Positions 1-8,356 of a stretch of 64,000 nucleotides of DNA are shown one piece after another (the first letter of the stretch is position 1; each line of letters begins with the position of its first letter). This DNA comes from Actinomadura hallensis. Its GTDB lineage: Bacteria; Actinomycetota; Actinomycetes; Streptosporangiales; Streptosporangiaceae. Location: contig NZ_VFPO01000001.1 in assembly GCF_006716765.1 (NCBI RefSeq), positions 2,790,001 to 2,854,000 of the forward strand, written 5' to 3'. Made by a program: the position numbers and the translations under genes. The notes under the pieces were generated by a model. It saw only the letters and a program-made list of their open reading frames with translations. It made no database searches and was not told where the DNA came from.

Positions 1-103
1 AGATGGCACCGGCCATCGCGGTACAACCCAGCGCCCCGCCAATGCAGCAGAGCAAGCCGCGGATCGTGGCGGCAAGGCCGGGAAGTGCCAGGAAACGGTT
101 CAT
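1..103 (-). CDS. 5' end of a membrane or secreted protein (partial)
   Basis: An ATG at 103 on the minus strand opens a frame that runs off the left edge of the window (34 codons visible). The visible peptide begins MNRFLALPGLAATIRGLLCC and continues with a run of Gly, Ala, Leu and Ile, so it looks like a signal peptide or first membrane helix. Third codon positions are mostly G or C. A weak GGGGCG lies just upstream of the start. The function cannot be assigned because the body of the protein is outside the window. It could also be a chance frame; the hydrophobic start is the main support. Confidence 0.35.
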   Translation of the reverse strand, partial: MNRFLALPGLAATIRGLLCCIGGALGCTAMAGAI

Positions 104-2113
104 CTTCGCCCCGGGGGATCGCGTCGGTCACCGTGAGAATGCCGATCGTAGTCACTTTGGCTACGGAGCGTTGAGATTCGCTCACAGTCGATCCTCGATC
201 ATCCGCCGCGTTTCCGTCGCGACCCCGATGTGATTTGTGCGGCAAATCGTGCGAATTCGGATGCGCCCGTGCTCGCCGGGGTCCGGGAAGGCGTCGCGGT
301 CGCGGAGAAAGGGCATCTCCGCAGGTTTCGCGGCGATTCCCGGATTTCAGGAAACGGGTCTTAGCCGGATATCGGCGGCTCTTCCGGTGGTCTGCAGCGT
401 GCCTTAGCCCGTGTGGCGCGGGTCGGAAGCAGCCATGCGCGGGTTGCGTTCGAGTGGCATAAATCTCACTCTGCGGAGCGGACGGGGCACGGCCGGACCG
501 TCATCCTTTTCGTCGGACACTCGTATCTCCTGTCAGACTTTGTGCCCACTCTGTGAGCGACGGTGTCCGGATTCGCGGTTCGCCTGTCGCCCAGACGACC
601 GATCGGGGCCGCTCGCGGGGTCTGCCGCCGCACGGGTTCTGTCGTTCAGGCCGACACCGGTGCCGGGGCGGGGCAGCGGGCCGTGCGTGCGCTCGTGCGG
701 GGGTGGGGCAGGAGGTCGTGCGTGCGCTTGTGCGGGGGTGGGGCAGCGGGCCGTGCGTGCGCTCGTGCCGGGGCGGGGCAGCGGGCCGTGCGTGCGCTCG
801 TGCGGGGGTGGGGCAGGAGGTCGTGCGTGCGCTTGTGCGGGGGTGGGGCAGCGGGCCGTGCGTGCGCTTGTGCGGGGGTGGGGCAGCGGGTCGTGCGTGT
901 GCTCGTGCCGGGGTGGGGCAGCAGGCGGCGCGGGCTCCGCGGCCGGCGAGTTCCGCGACAGCACGGCCGCCGCCGCAGCCCGCGTTGACCATGGTCCGCC
1001 CGGCGACGGGCCCGAGGAGGTCGTAGGAACGGCGCGGAGCGCCACGCCGAGGTGCTTGCCGTCGGGAGGCTGTAGAGATGGCAAGGTGACCTGGAGTGAC
1101 TCCGCGCGTCTCTCGCGACTGTGCGCGAGCGCTGGCTGTCACAGAGCTTCGTGGCCGACCGGGTGACGGATGCCGCAGCCGCATCGCCCGGATTCTTTCG
1201 GCCGCCGCGCTCGCTGCCTCGCCTGGCGCGATTCGTGACTCCCGGGTCGGACGGGTGCTCACCGCCGGGCCGGTCCACGCGGAGATCATGCAGGACGCAG
1301 ACCAGCGTGGCCCACTGGTCGGGATGGACGTGTGCGACGGCCCCGTCTGCGGCATCCCAGGTGAGTGCCCCGAAGGGAAGCCGGACGGCGATGGTTCACG
1401 CCGTGCCGCCCGGTGAGCGGCTGGGCGCAGCTCGCGGGCGCGCTGGACTGGTCCCGGCCGCCCCGCCAGATGATCAGCACGGCGTTCTGGTACCTGCACA
1501 CCGACCAGTTCCGCTACGACCACTTCGGCGCCGACGCTCTTGCGGCGCGGCGGGGCGACGGCGCCGCGGGACGGCTCGCCGGGCGATCCACCGCGGACGC
1601 CGTCGCGCAGGTGTGCGGACGCCGCGTCCAGCCTGCGTCTGGGGTGGCCGGCCCCCAGGGGGCGTGCATGGGTGCCGCCCTTGCCGGTACGGCAGCATCC
1701 ACTCCGGTCGGCGCACCCCGGCGAGGACGGTTGAGGCGGCGACCGCTCTGCGGCCTCCAGAAACGCGCTGCTGGGCTTTACCGCGGCGGTCCCCGTTCGA
1801 GCCCGCCGTGCCCTGGTCCAGGCGGGCCCGCGGCGGCGGCCCAGGTCGGGCGCTGGTGCGGGGCGTCCTGTCGGCGTGCCCGTCGTGCCGACCGCGGGTG
1901 AATGCGGCTCCTTTGGTCTCGGTGGGTGTTCCTGGTGGGCTGCCTGTCTAGGAGGTTGTGCGCGCGGAATCGTCTGCTTGTTGTCGTCGGATGCGGGTGC
2001 TTGCTGTGGCTGTCGTGTCCGGGCCGCGGCTTGGGTGGCTGCTGCGGTGACTTGTCTTCTGCCTGAGGCATGTTGCGGGCCGGATGGTCCCCGTTGTTGG
2101 GCTGGGCGGGTGG
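104..2113. other. 2-kb stretch without a recognisable gene
   Basis: Frames here are open mainly because of high GC and repeats, and none gives a protein with a recognisable fold or steady codon bias across its length. Two short segments do look coding. Around 1255-1350 a plus-strand frame reads RVLTAGPVHAEIMQDADQRG. Around 1437-1545 another plus frame reads LDWSRPPRQMISTAFWYLHT, with nearly every codon ending in G or C. They lie in different frames with no plausible start, so they are best read as remnants of a decayed gene. The 35-bp tandem repeat at 660-930 is listed separately. This is consistent with an accessory or degenerate region. Confidence 0.5.
660..930. repeat. 35-bp tandem repeat array, 7 full copies plus a partial one
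   Basis: The unit begins GTGCGGGGGTGGGGCAGCGG and ends CCGTGCGTGCGCTC (35 bp). Full copies start at 660, 695, 730, 765, 800, 835 and 870, and a degenerate partial copy starts at 905. Variants alternate (CAGCGGGCC versus CAGGAGGTC; ending CTC versus CTT) so that the 105-bp block 660-764 is nearly repeated at 765-869. This shows growth by triplet-unit duplication. Copies abut with no spacers, so it is not CRISPR. Because 35 is not a multiple of 3, each frame reads through with a 105-bp peptide period, which explains the several long open frames on both strands here. No protein role is supported. Confidence 0.9.
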
Positions 2114-3070
2114 TCAGGCGGCGGTGGGGAGGTCATGCGGCGTGGTGTGCGGAGTGTCGTGCATGCCCAGCGGGCGGGTGTCGTTCCAGAGCCAGTCGTT
2201 GATCGTGCCGTCGAAGTCTGTCGGTGGGCCGAGGGTGAGCAGACGCGGGGTCAGCGGGGACAGCCGGACCTGGGAAGGGGACGGAAGTGTGACGTGGACC
2301 CGGCTGGTCGTCCCCCAGAAGTCGTTGAAGTCGTCCTGGGTGAGGTGCACCGTGTCGGGGACGGTGCGGGTGGCGGCGGCCGGGCCCGTGGCCAGCCATG
2401 ACCAGTGGTCGGTGAGGAGCCGCCGCGCGGCGGTGCGCAGCACGTTGAGGGCCGCCAGGTCGTGCGGGCAGGCGACTTCGCCGATCTGGAGCTCCGGGAG
2501 GCCGAAGCGGCGGAGGCCGCGGGTGCGCAGGCGCACGCAGGCGCAGCCGTTGACGCCTTCGGGGTCCAGCTCCGGCTCGGCGGCGGTGCAGCGGCCGTTG
2601 GCGCGGAACGGCGGCAGGACGTCGCCCAGCCACTGGTCCGCCAGGACGAAGTGCGTCTTCTCCGTGGTCGAAGGCGTCAGGACGTGGCCCGTGATGAGGT
2701 CCGCCGCGATCCCGCCGGTGGCGTCCGCGACGGCGTGAGCGGCGGCGCGGGCGACCTGGGCGCCGCGGGGCTGGTCGGTGATCGGCGTGAAGGCCGTCAC
2801 GACGGCGAACTCCGCGGCGTCGCCGAAGGCCCGTGCCAGCGACCTGTCCTCGGGGCGGGCCGCCTTGACCCGCCCGGGGTCCCAGCGGAGGCGGGCGAGA
2901 TCGCCGCGGGCGACCTGTAGTTGGGGTGTGCCGAGCCTGCCGGCGATGTGGGCGTGGTACGGGCCCGGACTCCGGTTCAGGAGGCCCGTCAGGTCGTTCG
3001 GGACGTTCGTGGCCGCGACGGCGAACCGGGAGGTCGTGGTGGACGGGACCGGGAACGTGATCGTGGTCAT
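2114..3070 (-). CDS. hypothetical actinobacterial protein, 318 aa
   Basis: The start ATG at 3070 is preceded by GGAAGGAG with a 7-nt gap, a strong ribosome site, so I prefer it to the longer open frame reaching 3244. The protein begins MTTITFPVPSTTTSRFAVAA and has steady actinomycete codon bias to its end. The middle contains a short Cys-containing segment (GVNGCACVRLRTRG) followed by EVACPHDLAALN. There is no signal peptide or membrane segment. I do not recognise the family and assign no function. It is divergent from the glutamine amidotransferase gene, with about 220 bp between the two starts. The last 20 residues are rich in Thr, His and Pro and are probably disordered. Confidence 0.7.
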   Translation of the reverse strand: MTTITFPVPSTTTSRFAVAATNVPNDLTGLLNRSPGPYHAHIAGRLGTPQLQVARGDLARLRWDPGRVKAARPEDRSLARAFGDAAEFAVVTAFTPITDQPRGAQVARAAAHAVADATGGIAADLITGHVLTPSTTEKTHFVLADQWLGDVLPPFRANGRCTAAEPELDPEGVNGCACVRLRTRGLRRFGLPELQIGEVACPHDLAALNVLRTAARRLLTDHWSWLATGPAAATRTVPDTVHLTQDDFNDFWGTTSRVHVTLPSPSQVRLSPLTPRLLTLGPPTDFDGTINDWLWNDTRPLGMHDTPHTTPHDLPTAA

Positions 3071-3292
3071 CGGGTCGCTCCTTCCAGCGCGAACGTGGCA
3101 AGCATGTGCTCCCGCACCGGCCGGATGAAGCCGAACGGCGACCTGTGGATAACTCGTTCGCGAGGGATGTCGCGTCTGGGGGGACTTCGGCCTGCTCCGG
3201 TGACAGATCTGTTGGCGAGAACCGCCCAGTACGCATGGCCGCATTAGGTAAAGTCGCCGTCACCCTTTGTGATGAGACCTGAGAGGCGACGC

Positions 3293-4243
3293 ATGTGCCG
3301 ACTTTTCGCCATGAGCACAGGCGGACCCCGCGTCCGCGCGGCCCACTGGCTCCTGGACGCGCCCCGGAGTCTGCGTGCACAGAGTCACCGAATGCGGCAC
3401 GGGGCCGGTCTCGGGTGGTTCTCGCTCGGCGGGGAACCCGTCCGTGACAGGGCGCCTCTCGCCGCCTTCGAGAACGCCGACTTCGATCTGCACGCCCGGA
3501 ACGTTCCGTCCCACACGTTCGTGTCCCATGTCAGGGACGCCTCCGTGGGGGGCCTGACCGTGCACAACTGCCACCCGTTCGTGATGAGCGACCGGCTCTT
3601 CGCGCACAACGGCGTGGTGAAGGGGCTCGACACCCTCCGGGCGTGGCTGACGGACGTGGAGAGCGCGCACGTCTCCGGTGAGACCGACTCGGAGCTGGTG
3701 TTCGCGTACGTGACCAAAGAGATCCGCCGTCACGGCGACACGACTACGGGGATCGTGGAGGCCGTCCGGCGCATCGGCGCCGAGCTGCCGGTCTTCTCCC
3801 TCAACGCGCTCGTCGCCGAGCCCGGACGGATATGGGCGCTGCGCTACCCGGAGAGCAACGAGCTGTGGGTCCTGTCGCCCGGTGAGGGCGGCGCGAGCCG
3901 TCCGGGGCCGGAGGGCGATCCGGTCCCCGCCGTCGTCATCGCCAGCGAGCCCATGGACGACCAGCCCGGCTGGCGGCTCCTCCAGCCCGGTGAGCTGCTC
4001 GTCGTCGACGGGCTCGCCGAGACCTCGCTGTTCCCGTTCGGGCCCTTGAAACGTCCGCTGCGCCGCGCGGATCTGTCCCTGCGCGAAGCCGCCTCCCAGT
4101 CGACGGCCGTGCACGCGGGCCCCGGTGCGGTGGTCGGCGAGCCCGCGGAAGCGGGCGATCCGGGCGCCGCCGGTGGTTCGCCCGGTTCGACCGACCTGTC
4201 GCTGGTCGGCTCGGGCACGGGCGGGCCGCTGGACGTCGAGTAA
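3293..4243 (+). CDS. class II glutamine amidotransferase
   Basis: The 316-residue protein begins MCRLF, so removal of Met exposes Cys2 as the N-terminal nucleophile typical of class II (Ntn) amidotransferases. This fixes the start at 3293 rather than the in-frame ATG at 3269. GAGAGG lies about 8 nt upstream. Family signatures follow: GLGWF around 39-43, HVRDAS around 79-84, HNCHPF at 91-96 and HNG at 105-107, matching the glutamine-binding and oxyanion-hole regions of YafJ-like stand-alone amidotransferases. The domain hydrolyses glutamine to glutamate and ammonia; the acceptor is unknown. The last 40 residues are Gly/Pro/Ser-rich and likely disordered. No partner synthetase is adjacent. Confidence 0.88.
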   Translation: MCRLFAMSTGGPRVRAAHWLLDAPRSLRAQSHRMRHGAGLGWFSLGGEPVRDRAPLAAFENADFDLHARNVPSHTFVSHVRDASVGGLTVHNCHPFVMSDRLFAHNGVVKGLDTLRAWLTDVESAHVSGETDSELVFAYVTKEIRRHGDTTTGIVEAVRRIGAELPVFSLNALVAEPGRIWALRYPESNELWVLSPGEGGASRPGPEGDPVPAVVIASEPMDDQPGWRLLQPGELLVVDGLAETSLFPFGPLKRPLRRADLSLREAASQSTAVHAGPGAVVGEPAEAGDPGAAGGSPGSTDLSLVGSGTGGPLDVE

Positions 4244-4462
4244 CCGGAGGCGGCGGGCGGCCCTGCGGTGGCCGCGGGGGCGGGGTCCGTCCAACTCCGA
4301 CACGCCGTTCACCACGGAAAAGACCAGCTTCGGCCGAATTCGCGGTGATTTGAGCGGCATCGACGGCGTATTCAGGGGGAATGTGTACGTTGGGGAGATC
4401 AACACTGCTGTGAGCTGCGGGGACGGGCCCCGTGGCCGCAGCCTTGGAAACAGGAGGTCCCC

Positions 4463-4675
4463 GTGGCCCGAACACTGTCGAGAGGCACCCGTGTGACCGG
4501 TGCCGAACGCACACAACTCGCCGCCGAGCTCGCCCCGCGGTACGCCGCGGGCGAGAGCATCCGCGACCTTGCGGCGGAGACCGGCCGGTCCTACGGGTTC
4601 ATCTACAACGTCCTGAAGGAGGCGGGCGTGCCGCTTCGCGGCCGGGGCGGCAACACCCGGCGCAAGAAGTCCTGA
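4463..4675 (+). CDS. small helix-turn-helix protein, 70 aa
   Basis: A GTG start at 4463 follows AGGAGG with a 5-nt gap, a very strong ribosome site. The peptide has a basic N-terminus, then a compact helix-turn-helix (about residues 15-55: LAPRYAAGESIRDLAAETGR followed by SYGFIYNVLKEAG), and a basic tail ending NTRRKKS. The pattern 'arm, SIRDLAAETGRSYGFIY' resembles resolvase/Trp-repressor-like HTH modules, and small proteins of this kind are common in actinomycetes. It is probably a DNA-binding regulator, target unknown. The upstream region (4244-4462) carries no other gene. Confidence 0.8.
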   Translation: MARTLSRGTRVTGAERTQLAAELAPRYAAGESIRDLAAETGRSYGFIYNVLKEAGVPLRGRGGNTRRKKS

Positions 4676-4717
4676 TCCGCTCCCCCCGTAAGAAGGAACA
4701 CGCGCACATGAACGGAC

Positions 4718-4741
4718 GTCCCCCTCGCCCCCCGGGGGGAC
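4718..4741. terminator. hairpin between convergent genes
   Basis: GTCCCCC pairs with GGGGGAC across a short C-rich loop, between the end of the HTH gene (4675, plus) and the end of the DUF2786 gene (4750, minus). There is no T tract, as is usual for actinomycete terminators. It could serve both directions. Confidence 0.45.
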
Positions 4742-4749
4742 CCCGCGCG

Positions 4750-6036
4750 CTAGGAACGGCGGTGCGCCCCGGTGACCTCGAGGCGACCGTTCAGGCTGGC
4801 GAGGTCCGCGGCCGCACGCCCGGCGACCCAGCCTTCGTAGTTGGACACCGAACCCGCGCGACCCTTGGCGAGGTTCGGGAACATCGCGCCGACGGCCCGC
4901 TCGACGGCCCGGTCGCGCGCGGCCAGGACGGGGACCAGAACGTTCCCGCCGGCCCCTTCGGCCGCCCGGTCGGCGGCCTCCCGCAGCCGCTCTCCGACGC
5001 GGGCGGCGTACGCGTTCAGGAACGCGTGCCGGAACGAACGCGTCCTTGACCGTCCCCGCGCGTCCCGTCTGGGACCTGCATGCACCATGGCGGACGTCGC
5101 CTGGACCAGCAGCGACGTGAACAGCATCTCCACCGCGGCCAGGTCCGCCGGATAGCCCACGACCGTGGAGAACCCCAGTTCCCGATGCCACACGGCCCTG
5201 CAGCGATTGGCGTCGGCCACCACCGTCAGCAGGACGGCCTTGGGGGAGTCGTAGGGGTTGTCCACCGCGATGCGCCGTCCGTCAGGGCCGCCTATGTCGC
5301 CCGTCTCGGCAGTCAGCAGCGCATGGTCGATGCTGTGCCGGGCCATCAGCTCTTGGGCGCGCGCGCTCAGCGCCTCGGCCTCTTCAGGGAACTCCGTCGA
5401 CTCGGCCTTGGCGAGAAGCGCCCTGACCTTGCCGAGCGTCCGCTGATCGACGTCCCGTGCCCTCCCTCGTGCGGAGACCGGCCCGCCTGAGCGGACGGTG
5501 CCGGGAGGCGGGCCCAAACTCGGCAGCCTTGGCAGACCCTCCAGCAGATGGACGAGTTCGAGCGCACACGCGGTGTACGTGGCGTGCTCCACGCCTTCGC
5601 GCTGGCACCAGGCGTCCGGGTGGCCGTCGTCGTCCTCCCACCACACCTCGGCTTCAAGGGCGTTGAGCTGCTCCCGCCAGCGGTCGTCCACGGTGGCGCT
5701 GGAGTAGGCCCGCATCTGACCCGCGATCGCGTCCGTCACGAGCCGTGCGTGCAGGGCGGTGCGGCGGCGGGACGTGAACTTGACCACGTCGGCGGGTTGC
5801 CATCCGCGTTCCCAGGCGACGGTGATCCCGCGCCGCAGCCGTTCGGCGAGGCACCGGCGGACGGCGAGCACCCAGCCGTGCGTCCCGGAACCCTCGGCCG
5901 CGAGCCGGTGGAACGCGGTGCGGTCTCCGCGGTGCAGGGCGTGCAGGGCCTCGCCGACGAATGCGTGGGCGGCGTCCGCGAGGGACGCCGAGGCCGGGGC
6001 CTCTCCCTGCCCTGAACGCCGTCGCGCCATTCGCAT
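4750..6036 (-). CDS. DUF2786 domain-containing protein
   Basis: The 428-residue protein carries a clear DUF2786 module at about residues 201-238 (LGKVRALLAKAESTEFPEEA, then ALSARAQELMARHSID). The N-terminal 170 residues are helical with several Trp. The C-terminal part (240-410) contains Arg-rich segments (RRDARGRSRTRSFRHAFLNA) and ends in a helical tail. The biochemical role of DUF2786 proteins is unknown; phage-encoded homologues exist. The start at 6036 has a weak GGGGGCG upstream, and a second ATG lies two codons later. The gene is convergent with the HTH gene. No signal peptide or membrane helix is visible. Confidence 0.8.
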   Translation of the reverse strand: MRMARRRSGQGEAPASASLADAAHAFVGEALHALHRGDRTAFHRLAAEGSGTHGWVLAVRRCLAERLRRGITVAWERGWQPADVVKFTSRRRTALHARLVTDAIAGQMRAYSSATVDDRWREQLNALEAEVWWEDDDGHPDAWCQREGVEHATYTACALELVHLLEGLPRLPSLGPPPGTVRSGGPVSARGRARDVDQRTLGKVRALLAKAESTEFPEEAEALSARAQELMARHSIDHALLTAETGDIGGPDGRRIAVDNPYDSPKAVLLTVVADANRCRAVWHRELGFSTVVGYPADLAAVEMLFTSLLVQATSAMVHAGPRRDARGRSRTRSFRHAFLNAYAARVGERLREAADRAAEGAGGNVLVPVLAARDRAVERAVGAMFPNLAKGRAGSVSNYEGWVAGRAAADLASLNGRLEVTGAHRRS

Positions 6037-6165
6037 CGCCCCCGATCACAGCACTCCCGATCACATCGGCACGAGGCATCCTGCCATCTCGCGGCCGCCG
6101 GACTCACCGTCTCTCCGCCGGGCGCCGTCTCCCGGCCGGATTCGCGGGCTCGCCGCAAAGCGAAA

Positions 6166-6194
6166 GCCCCCGAGCCCTGTCCTGGGCCGGGGGC
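6166..6194 (-). terminator. rho-independent-type hairpin downstream of the 92-aa gene
   Basis: GCCCCCG at 6166-6172 pairs with CGGGGGC at 6188-6194, with an inner GCCC/GGGC pairing. In the minus-strand direction it is followed by a T-containing stretch (TTTCGCTTT). It sits just after the stop of the minus-strand gene at 6214. Confidence 0.6.
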
Positions 6195-6213
6195 GGGGGG
6201 AAGACGCGGGTCG

Positions 6214-6492
6214 TCAGCCGTTCTCCTCGTCCTTGTCCTCGCAGAGCATCTCGTCGATGACCACGCTCTGGTAGGCGCGGGTCGTGTCCGGGACGTAGCT
6301 GAGCCGCGCGAGGGCCTTCCCGGCGGGGTCCCGGATCTCGAACTGGTAGCCGGTCCCGGCCTCGCCCACGTGCGCGGCGGCCTGGTCGTGCCGGAGACGG
6401 CACATTGTGTCGACCTTCTCCAGCGCCCCTTTCAGGCTCCCCGCGTCGCTGATGAGCCTCGCCGGCTCACTGGTCTCCCAGATCTCGAACAT
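6214..6492 (-). CDS. hypothetical protein, 92 aa
   Basis: The peptide starts MFEIWETSEPARLISDAGSL and ends in an acidic tail (EMLCEDKDEENG). Regular alternation of hydrophobic and charged residues suggests a small folded soluble domain (YQFEIRDPAGKALARLSYVP reads as a beta hairpin). There is no recognised family. A terminator hairpin follows at 6166-6194, so it is probably monocistronic. The 250-bp region on its 5' side (6493-6740) separates it from the divergent acyl-CoA ligase gene and should hold both promoters. Confidence 0.65.
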   Translation of the reverse strand: MFEIWETSEPARLISDAGSLKGALEKVDTMCRLRHDQAAAHVGEAGTGYQFEIRDPAGKALARLSYVPDTTRAYQSVVIDEMLCEDKDEENG

Positions 6493-6740
6493 CGTCGTGT
6501 CCTGTCGGCGGTTTCGGTCGGTCGGGCGGAGCGTGACGGGGCACTCCGGACGTCGCAGACAGCTTGAACCTAAATGGTGGAACTTTCAATCAACCCAGGT
6601 ATCGGATTGATCACTATTCGCAGTTGTGCCCGTTCAGGGCGTTATGTCCGCAAGTGGCGGCCGATGGTCGCTTTCGTAGCCCGGTTCGCAATCGGTAGGG
6701 TCGGCCGCACGAAACCGAACGAGATTCGGAAGGGGTCGGA

Positions 6741-8264
6741 GTGGACTACCGCGTCGTGTCCATCGTCCGTGACCACGCCCGCGAACGGGGAGGGGCGCCC
6801 GCCGTCTCCGGCGACGGGCGGACCGTGAGCTACGCCGATCTGCACGAGCGCTCCAGCCGGGTCGCGCAGGCCCTCCTGGCCGCTGGCCTCGGTCGCGGAT
6901 CGCGGGTCGCCTACGTCGGCAAGAACGCGCCGGAGTACTTCGACCTCCTGTTCGGCGCCGCGAAGATCGGCGCGGTGACCGCCCCGGTCAACTGGCGGCT
7001 GACGCCCGCCGAGATCGCCGCGGTCGTCGCCGACGCGCAGGCGCCCTTGACCGTGGTGGACGCCGAGTTCGCCTCCCTCACGCCCGGCCTTCCCGGACGG
7101 ACGGTCGTCACCGGCGAGGACTTCGAGGCGTGGCTCGCCGCGCACTCCGCGGACGACCCCGGCCATGTCGGAGAGCCCGGCGACATCGTCGTGCAGCTCT
7201 ACACGTCCGGCACGACGGGCGTCCCGAAGGGCGTCCAGCTGAGCAACGCCAACTTCGCGGTGGGGGAGCGGATGGCCGGCCGCTGGAGGCTGGACGCCTC
7301 GTCGGTGAGCCTCGTCCCCATGCCGCTGTTCCACATCGGCGGCACCGGCTGGGCCCTGGCCGGGCTGTACGCGGGATGCCGGCAGGTGCTGGTCCGCGAC
7401 ATCGACCCGGCGGCGCTGGTCGACACCTTTGAGCGCGAGCGGGTCACCAACGCGTTCATCGTGCCGGCGGTGCTGCAGTTCATGTGCGACGTGCCCGGGG
7501 CCGCCGGCCGCGACTACTCGGCACTGCGCGCGATCACCTACGGCGCGTCGCCGATCACCTCGGAGGTGCTGCGCCGCGCCCTCGACACCTTCAAGGCCCC
7601 GCTCTTCCAGCTGTACGGGATGACGGAGACGACCGGCGCGATCGTCCAGCTCGAACCCGAGGACCACGACCCGGGCGGCCCGCGCGCCCGCCTGATGCGC
7701 TCGGCCGGCCGCCCCTACGACTGGGTCGAGCTGAAGATCGTCGAGCCGGGCGGCCACGCCGAGCGGCCGGTGGGCGAGGTCGGCGAGGTGCTGGTCAGGT
7801 CGGTCCAGAACACGCCCGGCTACTGGAACCGGCCCGAGGAGACCGCGCAGCTCATCACCGAGGACGGCTGGCTGCGCACGGGCGACGCCGGGTACGTCGA
7901 CGCCGAGGGCTACCTGTTCCTCACCGACCGGATCAAGGACATGATCGTCACCGGCGCGGAGAACGTGTACCCGATCGAGGTCGAGGAGGTCCTGGCCGCC
8001 CACCCGGCGATCGCGGACGTGGCGGTGATCGGCGTTCCGGACGAGCGCTGGGGGGAGACGGTCAAGGCCGTCGTCGTGCCCGCCCCCGGGGCGACGCTGA
8101 CGGAGGACGAGGTCATCGAGTACGCCCGCGAGCGCCTGGCCGGCTTCAAGCGCCCCAGGTCGGTCGACGTCGTGGACGCGCTGCCCCGCAACCCCAGCGG
8201 CAAGATCCTCAAGAAGGATCTGCGCGCCCCGTACTGGGAGGGAGTGGGCCGCACCATCGCCTGA
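6741..8264 (+). CDS. acyl-CoA ligase, AMP-binding (FadD-like)
   Basis: The 507-residue ANL-superfamily enzyme should activate a carboxylic acid with ATP to an acyl-adenylate and then to the CoA thioester. The P-loop motif YTSGTTGVPKG lies at 154-164. The A5-type motif YGMTETTG lies near 291, the hinge/A7-A8 region TGDAGYVDAEGYLFLTDR near 375, and the catalytic lysine of NPSGKILKK is K488. Length is that of the family. A GTG start at 6741 follows GGAAGGGG. The gene stands alone, with a complex hairpin behind it and convergent to the winged-helix gene. Substrate (fatty or aromatic acid) cannot be read from the sequence. Confidence 0.9.
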   Translation: MDYRVVSIVRDHARERGGAPAVSGDGRTVSYADLHERSSRVAQALLAAGLGRGSRVAYVGKNAPEYFDLLFGAAKIGAVTAPVNWRLTPAEIAAVVADAQAPLTVVDAEFASLTPGLPGRTVVTGEDFEAWLAAHSADDPGHVGEPGDIVVQLYTSGTTGVPKGVQLSNANFAVGERMAGRWRLDASSVSLVPMPLFHIGGTGWALAGLYAGCRQVLVRDIDPAALVDTFERERVTNAFIVPAVLQFMCDVPGAAGRDYSALRAITYGASPITSEVLRRALDTFKAPLFQLYGMTETTGAIVQLEPEDHDPGGPRARLMRSAGRPYDWVELKIVEPGGHAERPVGEVGEVLVRSVQNTPGYWNRPEETAQLITEDGWLRTGDAGYVDAEGYLFLTDRIKDMIVTGAENVYPIEVEEVLAAHPAIADVAVIGVPDERWGETVKAVVVPAPGATLTEDEVIEYARERLAGFKRPRSVDVVDALPRNPSGKILKKDLRAPYWEGVGRTIA

Positions 8265-8299
8265 CCTGCCCTCTGCGAGTACGTCGCGTCCGTCCTGCC

Positions 8300-8342
8300 G
8301 CGTCTGCGCGCCCTGCGGCGTGCCTAGGGCACGGCCAGACGC
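8300..8342. terminator. nested hairpin between convergent genes
   Basis: An outer stem GCGTCTG (8300-8306) / CAGACGC (8336-8342) encloses an inner CGTGCC-TAG-GGCACG hairpin (8319-8333). It lies between the ligase stop (8264) and the stop of the minus-strand gene (8357), and probably ends transcripts from both sides. Confidence 0.5.
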
Positions 8343-8356
8343 GCAGCACGAGCGGA

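Noticed and set aside
660-930. CRISPR array
   Set aside because: The repeats abut with no spacers and no cas genes are nearby.
501-1523. Long open frames rich in Pro, His and Arg across the 35-bp repeat
   Set aside because: They arise from the repeat in every frame, have no ribosome site, and show no homology-like features.
4708-4752. 14-codon open frame MNGRPPRPPGGPRA
   Set aside because: It lies across a terminator-like hairpin, overlaps the next gene's end and has only a weak ribosome site.
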